Shown in pieces: positions 45,101-61,300 of a DNA stretch of 64,000 nucleotides. A model generated the notes under the pieces. The model was not told the origin of the DNA. It ran no database searches and saw only the letters and a program-made list of their open reading frames with translations. Within the stretch, counting starts at the first letter, position 1; each line of letters opens with the position of its first letter. The stretch lies in NCBI RefSeq assembly GCF_051014685.1, contig NW_027478775.1, forward strand, positions 310,001 through 374,000. Reading direction: 5' to 3'. A program made the position numbers and the translations under genes. The stretch comes from Ptiloglossa arizonensis. Taxonomy: Eukaryota > Arthropoda > Insecta > Hymenoptera > Colletidae.

Positions 45101-48100
45101 TAATACGTTATACGTGATACGTTATACGTTGTACGTTATACGTTATACGTTATACGTTATACATTATATGTTATACGTTATACATTACATGTTATACGTT
45201 ATACGTTATACGTTATACGTTATACGTTATACGTTATACGTCATACGTTATACGTTATACGTTATACGTTATACGTTATACGTTATACGTTATACGTTAT
45301 ACGTTATACGTTATACGTTATACGTTATACGTTATACGTTATACGTTATACGTTATACGTTATACGTTATGCGTCATGCGTTATACGTTTTACGTTATTC
45401 GTTATACGTTATCCGTTACACGTTATACGTTATACGTTATACGTTATACGTTATACGTTATACGTTATACGTTATACGTTATACGTTATACGTTATACGT
45501 TATGCGTTTTACGTTATTCGTTATATGTTATACGTTATACGATGTGCGTTATACGTTATACGTTATACGTTATACGTTATACGTTATACGTTATACGTTA
45601 TACGTTATACGTTATACGTTATACGTTATACGTTATACGTTATACGTTATACGTTATACGTTATACGTTATACGTTATACGTTGTACGTTATACGTTGTA
45701 CGTTATACGTTGTACGTTATACGTTGTACGTTATACGTTGTACGTTATACGTTGTACGTTATACGTTGTACGTTATACGTTGTACGTTATACGTTGAACG
45801 TTATACGTTGTACGTTATACGTTATACGTTATACATTACATGTTTTACGTTATACATTATACGTTATACGTTATACGTTATACGTTATACGTTATACGTT
45901 ATACGTTATACGTTATACGTTATACGTTATACGTTATACGTTATACGTTATACGTTATACGTTATACGTTATACGTTATACGTTATACGTTATACGTTAT
46001 ACGTTATACGTTATACGTTATACGTTATACGTTATACGTTGTACGTTATACGTTATACGTTATATGTTATTCGTTATACGTTATACGTTATACATTACAT
46101 GTTATACGTTATACGTTGTACGTTATACGTTATACGTTATACGTTATACGATATACGTTATACGTTATACGTTGTACGCTATACGTTATACTTTATACGT
46201 TATACGTTATACGTTATACGTTATACGTTATACGTTATACGTTATACGTTCTACGTTATACGTTGTACGTTATACGTTGTACGTTATACGTTGTACGTTA
46301 TACGTTGTACGTTATACGTTGTACGTTATACGTTATACGTTATACGTTACACATTATACGTTATACGTTATACATTACATGTTATACGTTATACGTTATA
46401 CGTTATACGTTATACGTTATACGTCATAGGTTATACGTAATATGTTATACGTTATACGTTATACGTAATACGTTATACGTTATACGTTATACGTTATACG
46501 TCATACGTTATACGTTATAGGTGTTACGTTATACGTTATACGTTATACGTTATACGTTATTCGTAATACGTTATACGTGATACGTTATACGTTATACGTT
46601 GTACGTTATACGTTATACGTTATACGTTATACGTTATACATTACATGTTATACGATATACGTTATACGTTATACGTTATACGTTATACGTTATACGTTAT
46701 ACGTTATACGTTATACGTTATGCGTTATACGTTCTACGTTACACATTATACGTTATACGTTATACATTACATGTTATACGTTATACGTTATACGTTATAC
46801 GTTATACGTTATACGTCATAGGTTATACGTTATATGTTATACGTTATACGTTACACGTAATACGTTATACGTTATACGTTATACGTTATACGTCATACTT
46901 TATACGTTATAGGTGTTACGTTATACGTTATACGTTATACGTTATTCGTAATACGTTATACGTGATACGTTATACGTTATACGTTGTACGTTATACGTTA
47001 TACGTTATACGTTATACGTTACACATTATACGTTATACGTTATACATTACATGTTATACGTTATACGTTATACGTTATACGTTATACGTTATACGTCATA
47101 GGTTATACGTTATATGTTATACGTTATACGTTACACGTAATACGTTATACGTTATACGTTATACGTTATACGTCATACGTTATACGTTATAGGTGTTACG
47201 TTATACGTTATACGTTATACGTTATACGTTATTCGTAATACGTTATACGTGATACGTTATACGTTGTACGTTATACGTTATACGTTATACGTTATACATT
47301 ATATGTTATACGTTATACATTACATGTTATACGTTATACGTTATACGTTATACGTTATACGTTATACGTTATACGTCATACGTTATACGTTATACGTTAT
47401 ACGTTATACGTTATACGTTATACGTTATACGTTATACGTTATACGTTATACGTTATACGTTATACGTTATACGTTATACGTTATACGTTATACGTTATGC
47501 GTCATGCGTTATACGTTTTACGTTATTCGTTATACGTTATCCGTTACACGTTATACGTTATACGTTATACGTTATACGTTATACGTTATACGTTATACGT
47601 TATACGTTATACGTTATACGTTATACGTTATGCGTTTTACGTTATTCGTTATATGTTATACGTTATACGATGTGCGTTATACGTTATACGTTATACGTTA
47701 TACGTTATACGTTATACGTTATACGTTATACGTTATACGTTATACGTTATACGTTATACGTTATACGTTATACGTTATACGTTATACGTTATACGTTATA
47801 CGTTGTACGTTATACGTTGTACGTTATACGTTGTACGTTATACGTTGTACGTTATACGTTGTACGTTATACGTTGTACGTTATACGTTGTACGTTATACG
47901 TTGTACGTTATACGTTGAACGTTATACGTTGTACGTTATACGTTATACGTTATACATTACATGTTTTACGTTATACATTATACGTTATACGTTATACGTT
48001 ATACGTTATACGTTATACGTTATACGTTATACGTTATACGTTATACGTTATACGTTATACGTTATACGTTATACGTTATACGTTATACGTTCTACGTTAT

Positions 48101-50700
48101 ACGTTATACGTTATACGTTATACGTTATACGTTGTACGTTATACGTTGTACGTTATACGTTATACGTTATACGTTATACGTTATACGTTATACGTTATAC
48201 GTTATACGTTATACGTTATACGTTATACGTTATACGTTATACGTTATACGTTATACGTTATACGTTGTACGTTATACGTTATACGTTATATGTTATTCGT
48301 TATACGTTATACGTTATACATTACATGTTATACGTTATACGTTGTACGTTATACGTTATACGTTATACGTTATACGATATACGTTATACGTTATACGTTG
48401 TACGCTATACGTTATACTTTATACGTTATAGGTGTTACGTTATACGTTATACGTTATACGTTATACGTTATTCGTAATACGTTATACGTGATACGTTATA
48501 CGTTATACGTTGTACGTTATACGTTATACGTTATACGTTATACGTTATACATTACATGTTATACGATATACGTTATACGTTATACGTTATACGTTATACG
48601 TTATACGTTATACGTTATACGTTATACGTTATACGTTATACGTTCTACGTTATACGTTGTACGTTATACGTTGTACGTTATACGTTGTACGTTATACGTT
48701 GTACGTTATACGTTGTACGTTATACGTTATACGTTATACGTTATACGTTATACGTTATACGATATACGTTATACGTTATACGTTATACGTTATACGTTAT
48801 ACGTTATACGTTATACGTTATACGTTATACGTTATACGTTATTCGTTATACGTTATACATTACATGTTATACGATATACGTTATACGTTATACGTTATAC
48901 GTTATACGTTATACGTTATACGTTATACGTTATACGTTATACGTTATACGTTATACGTTATACGTTATACGTTATACGTTATACGTTATACGTTATACGT
49001 TATACGTTATACGTTATACGTTATACGTTATACGTCATGCGTTATACGTTTTACGTTATTCGTTATACGTTATCCGTTACACGTTATACGTTATACGTTA
49101 TACGTTATACGTTATACGTTATACGTTATACGTTATACGTTATACGTTATACGTTATACGTTATACGTTGTACGTTGTACGTTGTACGTTATACGTTATA
49201 CGTTATACGTTATACGTTATACGTTATACGTTGTACGTTATACGTTATACGTTATACGTTATTCGTTATACGTTATACGTTATACATTACATGTTATACG
49301 TTATACGTTACACGTTATACGTTATACGTTATACGATATACGTTATACGTTATACGTTGTACGCTATACGTTATACTTTATACGTTATAGGTGTTACGTT
49401 ATACGTTATACGTTATACGTTATTCGTAATACGTTATACGTTATACGTTATACATTATACGTTATACGTTATACGTTATACGTCATGCGTTATACGTTTT
49501 ACGTCATGCGTTATACGTTTTACGTTATTCGTTATACGTTATCCGTTACACGTTATACGTTATACGTTATACGTTATACGTTATACGTTATACGTTATAC
49601 GTTATACGTTATACGTTATACGTTATACGTTATACGTTGTACGTTGTACGTTGTACGTTCTACGTTATACGTTATACGTTATACGTTATACGTTATACGT
49701 TATACGTTATACGTTATACGTTATACGTTATACGTTATACGTTATACGTTATACGTTATACGTTATACGTTGTACGTTATACGTTATACGTTATACGTTA
49801 TTCGTTATACGTTATACGTTATACGTTATGCGTTTTACGTTATTCGTTATATGTTATACGTTATACGATGTGCGTTATACGTTATACGTTATACGTTATA
49901 CGTTATACGTTATACGTTATACGTTATACGTTATACGTTATACGTTATACGTTATACGTTATACGTTATACGTTATACGTTATACGTTATACGTTATACG
50001 TTATACGTTATACGTTATACGTTATACGTTCTACGTTATACGTTGTACGTTATACGTTGTACGTTATACGTTGTACGTTATACGTTGTACGTTATACGTT
50101 GTACGTTATACGTTATACGTTATACGTTATACGTTATACGTTATACGATATACGTTATACGTTATACGTTATACGTTATACGTTATACGTTATACGTTAT
50201 ACGTTATACGTTATACGTTATACGTTATTCGTTATACGTTATACATTACATGTTATACGATATACGTTATACGTTATACGTTATACGTTATACGTTATAC
50301 GTTATACGTTATACGTTATACGTTATACGTTATACGTTATACGTTATACGTTATACGTTATACGTTATACGTTATACGTTATACGTTATACGTCATAGGT
50401 TATACGTTATATGTTATACGTTATACGTTATACGTAATACGTTATACGTTATACGTTATACGTTATACGTCATACGTTATACGTTATAGGTGTTACGTTA
50501 TACGTTATACGTTATACGTTATACGTTATTCGTAATACGTTATACGTGATACGTTATACGTTGTACGTTATACGTTATACGTTATACGTTATACATTATA
50601 CGTTATACGTTATACATTACATGTTATACGTTATACGTTATACGTTATACGTTATACGTTATACGTTATACGTTATACGTTATACGTTATACGTTATACG
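45101..50700. repeat. Higher-order block Y2
   Basis: Directly follows Y1 and matches 38.01-43.54 kb almost unit for unit. It lacks the extra 1,407-base internal copy, which accounts for its shorter length (about 5.6 kb against 7.1 kb). The match breaks near 50,650, where Y1 had run into a TCATGCG module and Y2 runs into pure units and then TTATTCG-TGATACG. Confidence 0.82.
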
Positions 50701-53700
50701 TTATACGTTATACGTTATACGTTATTCGTGATACGTTATACGTGATACGTTATACGTTATACGTTATACGTTATACGTTATACGTTATACGTTATACGTT
50801 ATACGTTATACGTTATACGTTATACGTTATACGTCATACGTTATACGTCATTCGTAATACGTCATACGTGATACGTTATACGTTGTACGTTATACGTTAT
50901 ACGTTATACGTTATACGTTATACGTTATACGTTATACGTTATACGTTATACGTTATACGTTATACGTTATACGTTATACGTTATACGTTATACGTTATAC
51001 GTTATACGTTATACGTTATACGTTATACGTTATACGTTATACGTTATACGTTATACGTTATACGTTATACGTTATACGTTATACGTTATACGTTATACGT
51101 TATACGTTGTACGTTGTACGTTGTACGTTATACTTTATACGTTATACGTTATACGTTATACGTTATACGTTATACGTTATACGTTATACGTTATACGTTA
51201 TACGTTATACGTTATACGTTATACGTTATACGTTATACGTTATACGTTATACGTTATACGTTATACGTTGTACGTTATACGTTATACGTTATACGTTATT
51301 CGTTATACGTTATACGTTATACATTACATGTTATACGTTATACGTTACACGTTATACGTTATACGTTATACGATATACGTTATACGTTATACGTTGTACG
51401 CTATACGTTATACTTTATACGTTATAGGTGTTACGTTATACGTTATACGTTATACGTTATTCGTAATACGTTATACGTGATACGTTATACGTTGTACGTT
51501 ATACGTTATACGTTATACGTTACACATTATACGTTATACGTTATACATTACATGTTATACGTTATACGTTATACGTTATACGTTATACGTTATACGTCAT
51601 AGGTTATACGTTATATGTTATACGTTATACGTTATACGTAATACGTTATACGTTATACGTTATACGTTATACGTCATACGTTATACGTTATAGGTGTTAC
51701 GTTATACGTTATACGTTATACGTTATACGTTATTCGTAATACGTTATACGTGATACGTTATACGTTGTACGTTATACGTTATACGTTATACGTTATACAT
51801 TATACGTTATACGTTATACATTACATGTTATACGTTATACGTTATACGTTATACGTTATACGTTATACGTTATACGTTATACGTTATACGTTATACGTTA
51901 TACGTTATACGTTATACGTTATACGTTATACGTTATACGTTATACGTTATACGTTATACGTTATACATTATACGTTATACTTTATACGTCATGCGTTATA
52001 CGTTTTACGTTATTCGTTATACGTTATCCGTTACACGTTATACGTTATACGTTATACGTTATACGTTATACGTTACACATTATACGTTATACGTTATACA
52101 TTACATGTTATACGTTATACGTTATACGTTATACGTTATACGTTATACGTCATAGGTTATACGTTATATGTTATACGTTATACGTTATACGTAATACGTT
52201 ATACGTTATACGTTATACGTTATACGTCATACGTTATACGTTATAGGTGTTACGTTATACGTTATACGTTATACGTTATACGTTATTCGTAATACGTTAT
52301 ACGTGATACGTTATACGTTGTACGTTATACGTTATACGTTATACGTTATACATTATACGTTATACGTTATACATTACATGTTATACGTTATACGTTATAC
52401 GTTATACGTTATACGTTATACGTTATACGTTATACGTTATTCGTTATACGTTATACGTTATACGTTATACGTTATACGTTATACGTTATACGTTATACGT
52501 TATACATTATACGTTATACGTTATACGTCATGCGTTATACGTTTTACGTTATTCGTTATACGTTATCCGTTACACGTTATACGTTATACGTTATACGTTA
52601 TACGTTATACGTTATACGTTATACGTTATACGTTATACGTTATACGTTATGCGTTTTACGTTATTCGTTATATGTTATACGTTATACGATGTGCGTTATA
52701 CGTTATACGTTATACGTTATACGTTATACGTTATACGTTATACGTTATACGTTATACGTTATACGTTATACGTTATACGTTATTCGTTATACGTTATACG
52801 TTATACATTACATGTTATACGTTATACGTTACACGTTATACGTTATACGTTATACGTTATACGATATACGTTATACGTTATACGTTGTACGCTATACGTT
52901 ATACTTTATACGTTATAGGTGTTACGTTATACGTTATACGTTATACGTTATTCGTAATACGTTATACGTGATACGTTATACGTTGTACGTTATACGTTAT
53001 ACGTTATACGTTACACATTATACGTTATACGTTATACATTACATGTTATACGTTATACGTTATACGTTATACGTTATACGTTATACGTCATAGGTTATAC
53101 GTTATATGTTATACGTTATACGTTATACGTAATACGTTATACGTTATACGTTATACGTTATACGTCATACGTTATACGTTATAGGTGTTACGTTATACGT
53201 TATACGTTATACGTTATACGTTATTCGTAATACGTTATACGTGATACGTTATACGTTGTACGTTATACGTTATACGTTATACGTTATACATTATACGTTA
53301 TACGTTATACATTACATGTTATACGTTATACGTTATACGTTATACGTTATACGTTATACGTTATACGTTATACGTTATACGTTATACGTTATACGTTATA
53401 CGTTATACGTTATACGTTATACGTTATACGTTATACGTTATACGTTATACATTATACGTTATACGTTATACGTCATGCGTTATACGTTTTACGTTATTCG
53501 TTATACGTTATCCGTTACACGTTATACGTTATACGTTATACGTTATACGTTATACGTTATACGTTATACGTTATACGTTATACGTTATACGTTATACGTT
53601 ATGCGTTTTACGTTATTCGTTATATGTTATACGTTATACGATGTGCGTTATACGTTATACGTTATACGTTATACGTTATACGTTATACGTTATACGTTAT

Positions 53701-55500
53701 ACGTGATACGTTATACGTTATACGTTATACGTTATGCGTTATACGTTATACGTTCTACGTTATACGTTATACGTTGTACGTTATACGTTGTACGTTATAC
53801 GTTGTACGTTATACGTTGTACGTTATACGTTGTACGTTATACGTTGTACGTTATACGTTATACGTTATACGTTATACGTTATACGTTATACGTTATACGA
53901 TATACGTTATACGTTATACGTTATACGTTATACGTTATACGTTGTACGTTATACGTTATACGTTATACGTTATACGTTATACGTTATACGTTATACGTTG
54001 TACGTTGTACGTTGTACGTTATACGTTATACGTTATACGTTATACGTTATACGTTAGACGTTATACGTTATACGTTATACGTTATACGTTATACGTTATA
54101 CGTTATACGTTATACGTTATACGTTATACGTTATACGTCATGCGTTATACGTTTTACGTTATTCGTTATACGTTATCCGTTACACGTTATACGTTATACG
54201 TTATACGTTATACGTTATACGTTATACGTTATACGTTATACGTTATACGTTATACGTTATACGTTATACGTTATACGTTATACGTTATACGTTATACGTT
54301 ATACGTTATACGTTATACGTCATACGTTATACGTCATTCGTAATACGTTATACGTGATACGTTATACGTTGTACGTTATACGTTATACGTCATACGTTAT
54401 ACGTTATACGTTATACGTTATACGTTATACGTTATACGTTGTACGTTATACGTTATACGTTATACGTTATACGTTATACGTTATTCGTTATACGTTATAC
54501 GTTATACATTAGATGTTTTACGTTATACGTTATACGTTATACGTTATACGTTATACGTTATACGTTATACGTTATACGTTATACGTTATACGTTATACGT
54601 TATACGTTATACGTTATACGTTATACGTTATACGTTATACGTTATACGTTATACGTTATACGTTATACGTTATACGTTATACGTTGTACGTTATACGTTG
54701 TACGTTATACGTTATACGTTATACGTTATTCGTAATACGTTATACGTGATACGTTATACGTTGTACGTTATACGTTATACGTTATACGTTATACGTTGTA
54801 CGTTGTACGTTGTACGTTATACGTTATACGTTATACGTTATACGTTATACGTTATACGTTATACGTTATACGTTATACGTTATACGTTATACGTTATACG
54901 TTATACGTTATACGTTATACGTTATACGTTGTACGTTATACGTTATACGTTATACGTTATTCGTTATACGTTATACGTTATACATTACATGTTATACGTT
55001 ATACGTTATACGTTATACGTTATACGTTATACGTTATACTTTATACGTTATACGTTATACGTTATACGTTATGCGTTATACGTTATACGTTATACGTTAC
55101 ACGTTATACGTTATACGTTATACGATATACGTTATACGTTATACGTTGTACGCTATACGTTATACTTTATACGTTATAGGTGTTACGTTATACGTTATAC
55201 GTTATACGTTATTCGTAATACGTTATACGTGATACGTTATACGTTATACGTTGTACGTTATACGTTATACGTTATACGTTACACATTATACGTTATACGT
55301 TATACATTACATGTTATACGTTATACGTTATACGTTATACGTTATACGTTATACGTCATAGGTTATACGTTATATGTTATACGTTATACGTTACACGTAA
55401 TACGTTATACGTTATACGTTATACGTTATACGTCATACGTTATACGTTATAGGTGTTACGTTATACGTTATACGTTATACGTTATACGTTATTCGTAATA
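50701..55500. repeat. Higher-order block X2
   Basis: Matches X3 through its whole length. The shift grows in steps of whole units: 7,637 at 50,724/58,361, 7,623 at 51,132/58,755, 7,679 at 52,303/59,982, 7,686 at 53,241/60,927 and 7,700 at 55,179/62,879. It opens with TTATTCG-TGATACG and a TCATTCG-TAATACG-TCATACG-TGATACG group, then a run of about 200 exact bases (from about 50,890), then TTGTACG units and TTATACT. X1 shares only the later part, from about 52.3 kb. Confidence 0.82.
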
Positions 55501-58360
55501 CGTTATACGTGATACGTTATACGTTGTACGTTATACGTTATACGTTATACGTTATACATTATATGTTATACGTTATACATTACATGTTATACGTTATACG
55601 TTATACGTTATACGTTATACGTTATACGTTATACGTCATACGTTATACGTTATACGTTATACGTTATACGTTATACGTTATACGTTATACGTTATACGTT
55701 ATACGTTATACGTTATACGTTATACGTTATACGTTATACGTTATACGTTATACGTTATACGTTATGCGTCATGCGTTATACGTTTTACGTTATTCGTTAT
55801 ACGTTATCCGTTACACGTTATACGTTATACGTTATACGTTATACGTTATACGTTATACGTTATACGTTATACGTTATACGTTATACGTTATACGTTATGC
55901 GTTATACGTTATACGTTATACGTTATGCGTTTTACGTTATTCGTTATATGTTATACGTTATACGATGTGCGTTATACGTTATACGTTATACGTTATACGT
56001 TATACGTTATACGTTATACGTTATACGTTATACGTTATACGTTATACGTTATACGTTATACGTTATACGTTATACGTTATACGTTATACGTTATACGTTA
56101 TACGTTGTACGTTATACGTTGTACGTTATACGTTGTACGATATACGTTGTACGTTATACGTTGTACGTTATACGTTGTACGTTATACGTTGTACGTTATA
56201 CGTTGTACGTTATACGTTGAACGTTATACGTTGTACGTTATACGTTATACGTTATACATTACATGTTTTACGTTATACATTATACGTTATACGTTATACG
56301 TTATACGTTATACGTTATACGTTATACGTTATACGTTATACGTTATACGTTATACGTTATACGTTATACGTTATACGTTATACGTTATACGTTATACGTT
56401 ATACGTTATACGTTGTACGTTATACGTTGTACGTTATACGTTATACGTTATACGTTATACGTTATACGTTATACGTTATACGTTATACGTTATACGTTAT
56501 ACGTTATACGTTATACGTTATACGTTATACGTTATACGTTATACGTTGTACGTTATACGTTATACGTTATATGTTATTCGTTATACGTTATACGTTATAC
56601 ATTACATGTTATACGTTATACGTTGTACGTTATACGTTATACGTTATACGTTATACGATATACGTTATACGTTATACGTTGTACGCTATACGTTATACTT
56701 TATACGTTATAGGTGTTACGTTATACGTTATACGTTATACGTTATTCGTAATACGTTATACGTGATACGTTATACGTTGTACGTTATACGTTATACGTTA
56801 TACGTTACACATTATACGTTATACGTTATACATTACATGTTATACGTTATACGTTATACGTTATACGTTATACGTTATACGTCATAGGTTATACGTAATA
56901 TGTTATACGTTATACGTTATACGTAATACGTTATACGTTATACGTTATACGTTATACGTCATACGTTATACGTTATAGGTGTTACGTTATACGTTATACG
57001 TTATACGTTATACGTTATTCGTAATACGTTATACGTGATACGTTATACGTTATACGTTGTACGTTATACGTTATACGTTATACGTTATACGTTATTCGTT
57101 ATACGTTATACGTTATACATTACATGTTTTACGTTATACGTTATACGTTATACGTTATACGTTATACGTTATACGTTATACGTTATACGTTATACGTTAT
57201 ACGTTATACGTTATACGTTATACGTTATACGTTATACGTTATACGTCATACGTTATACGTCATTCGTAATACGTTATACGTGATACGTTATACGTTGTAC
57301 GTTATACGTTATACGTTATACGTTATACGTTATACGTTATACGTTATACGTTGTACGTTATACGTTATACGTTATACGTTATACGTTATTCGTTATACGT
57401 TATACGTTATACATTACATGTTTTACGTTATACGTTATACGTTATACGTTATACGTTATACGTTATACGTTATACGTTATACATTACATGTTATACGTTA
57501 TACGTTATACGTTATACGTTATTCGTTATACGTTATACGTTATACATTACATGTTTTACGTTATACGTTATACGTTATACGTTATACGTTATACGTTATA
57601 CGTTATACGTTATACGTTATACGTTATACGTTATACGTTATACGTTATACGTTATACGTTATACGTTATTCGTTATACGTTATACGTTATACATTACATG
57701 TTATACGTTATACGTTACACGTTCTACGTTATACGTTATACGATATACGTTATACGTTATACGTTGTACGCTATACGTTATACTTTATACGTTATAGGTG
57801 TTACGTTATACGTTATACGTTATACGTTATTCGTAATACGTTATACGTTATACGTTATACATTATACGTTATACGTTATACGTTATACGTCATGCGTTAT
57901 ACGTTTTACGTCATGCGTTATACGTTTTACGTTATTCGTTATACGTTATCCGTTACACGTTATACGTTATACGTTATACGTTATACGTTATACGTTATAC
58001 GTTATACGTTATACGTTATACGTTATACGTTATACGTTATACGTTGTACGTTGTACGTTGTACGTTCTACGTTATACGTTATACGTTATACGTTATACGT
58101 TATACGTTATACGTTATACGTTATACGTTATACGTTATACGTTATACGTTATACGTTATACGTTATACGTTATACGTTGTACGTTATACGTTATACGTTA
58201 TACGTTATTCGTTATACGTTATACGTTATACATTAATTGTTATACGTTATACGTTATACGTTATACGTTATACGTTGTACGTTGTACGTTGTACGTTATA
58301 CGTTATACGTTATACGTTATACGTTATACGTTATACGTTATACGTTATACGTTATACGTT
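55501..58360. repeat. Higher-order block Y3 (internally replaced)
   Basis: The left part (55.5-56.9 kb) follows the start of Y1 and Y2 (55,509 matches 38,023 and 45,114). The right part (57.66-58.3 kb) follows the end of Y2 (58,044 matches 49,637). Between them, at about 57.03-57.66 kb, lies a segment with ACATTACATG followed by TTTTACG and a TCATTCG-TAATACG group, the B1 style. So the middle of a Y block has been replaced by, or recombined with, B1-type sequence. A unique TTAATTG unit sits near 58,235 in place of TTACATG. Confidence 0.72.
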
Positions 58361-61300
58361 ATTCGTGATACGTTATACGTGATACGTTATACGTTATACG
58401 TTATACGTTATACGTTATACGTTATACGTTATACGTTATACGTTATACGTTATACGTTATACGTCATACGTTATACGTCATTCGTAATACGTCATACGTG
58501 ATACGTTATACGTTGTACGTTATACGTTATACGTTATACGTTATACGTTATACGTTATACGTTATACGTTATACGTTATACGTTATACGTTATACGTTAT
58601 ACGTTATACGTTATACGTTATACGTTATACGTTATACGTTATACGTTATACGTTATACGTTATACGTTATACGTTATACGTTATACGTTATACGTTATAC
58701 GTTATACGTTATACGTTATACGTTATATGTTGTACGTTGTACGTTGTACGTTATACTTTATACGTTATACGTTATACGTTATACGTTATACGTTATACGT
58801 TATACGTTATACGTTATACGTTATACGTTATACGTTATACGTTATACGTTATACGTTATACGTTATACGTTATACGTTATACGTTATACGTTGTACGTTA
58901 TACGTTATACGTTATACGTTATTCGTTATACGTTATACGTTATACATTACATGTTATACGTTATACGTTACACGTTATACGTTATACGTTATACGATATA
59001 CGTTATACGTTATACGTTGTACGCTATACGTTATACTTTATACGTTATAGGTGTTACGTTATACGTTATACGTTATACGTTATTCGTAATACGTTATACG
59101 TGATACGTTATACGTTGTACGTTATACGTTATACGTTATGCGTTACACATTATACGTTATACGTTATACATTACATGTTATACGTTATACGTTATACGTT
59201 ATACGTTATACGTTATACGTCATAGGTTATACGTTATATGTTATACGTTATACGTTATACGTAATACGTTATACGTTATACGTTATACGTTATACGTCAT
59301 ACGTTATACGTTATAGGTGTTACGTTATACGTTATACGTTATACGTTATACGTTATTCGTAATACGTTATACGTGATACGTTATACGTTGTACGTTATAC
59401 GTTATACGTTATACGTTATACATTATACGTTATACGTTATACATTACATGTTATACGTTATACGTTATACGTTATACGTTATACGTTATACGTTATACGT
59501 TATACGTTATACGTTATACGTTATACGTTATACGTTATACGTTATACGTTATACGTTATACGTTATACGTTATACGTTATACGTTATACATTATACGTTA
59601 TACTTTATACGTCATGCGTTATACGTTTTACGTTATTCGTTATACGTTATCCGTTACACGTTATACGTTATACGTTATACGTTATACGTTATACGTTACA
59701 CATTATACGTTATACGTTATACATTACATGTTATACGTTATACGTTATACGTTATACGTTATACGTTATACGTCATAGGTTATACGTTATATGTTATACG
59801 TTATACGTTATACGTAATACGTTATACGTTATACGTTATACGTTATACGTCATACGTTATACGTTATAGGTGTTACGTTATACGTTATACGTTATACGTT
59901 ATACGTTATTCGTAATACGTTATACGTGATACGTTATACGTTATACGTTATACGTTATACGTTATTCGTAATACGTTATACGTGATACGTTATACGTTGT
60001 ACGTTATACGTTATACGTTATACGTTATACATTATACGTTATACGTTATACATTACATGTTATACGTTATACGTTATACGTTATACGTTATACGTTATAC
60101 GTTATACGTTATACGTTATTCGTTATACGTTATACGTTATACGTTATACGTTATACGTTATACGTTATACGTTATACGTTATACATTATACGTTATACGT
60201 TATACGTCATGCGTTATACGTTTTACGTTATTCGTTATACGTTATCCGTTACACGTTATACGTTATAAGTTATACGTTATACGTTATACGTTATACGTTA
60301 TACGTTATACGTTATACGTTATACGTTGTGCGTTTTACGTTATTCGTTATATGTTATACGTTATACGATGTGCGTTATACGTTATACGTTATACGTTATA
60401 CGTTATACGTTATACGTTATACGTTATACGTTATACGTTATACGTTATACGTTATACGTTATTCGTTATACGTTATACGTTATACATTACATGTTATACG
60501 TTATACGTTACACGTTATACGTTATACGTTATACGTTATACGTTATACGATATACGTTATACGTTATACGTTGTACGCTATACGTTATACTTTATACGTT
60601 ATAGGTGTTACGTTATACGTTATACGTTATACGTTATTCGTAATACGTTATACGTGATACGTTATACGTTGTACGTTATACGTTATACGTTATACGTTAC
60701 ACATTATACGTTATACGTTATACATTACATGTTATACGTTATACGTTATACGTTATACGTTATACGTTATACGTCATAGGTTATACGTTATATGTTATAC
60801 GTTATACGTTATACGTAATACGTTATACGTTATACGTTATACGTTATACGTCATACGTTATACGTTATAGGTGTTACGTTATACGTTATACGTTATACGT
60901 TATACGTTATTCGTAATACGTTATACGTGATACGTTATACGTTGTACGTTATACGTTATACGTTATACGTTATACATTATACGTTATACGTTATACATTA
61001 CATGTTATACGTTATACGTTATACGTTATACGTTATACGTTATACGTTATACGTTATACGTTATACGTTATACGTTATACGTTATACGTTATACGTTATA
61101 CGTTATACGTTATACGTTATACGTTATACGTTATACGTTATACATTATACGTTATACGTTATACGTCATGCGTTATACGTTTTACGTTATTCGTTATACG
61201 TTATCCGTTACACGTTATACGTTATACGTTATACGTTATACGTTATACGTTATACGTTATACGTTATACGTTATACGTTATACGTTATACGTTATGCGTT

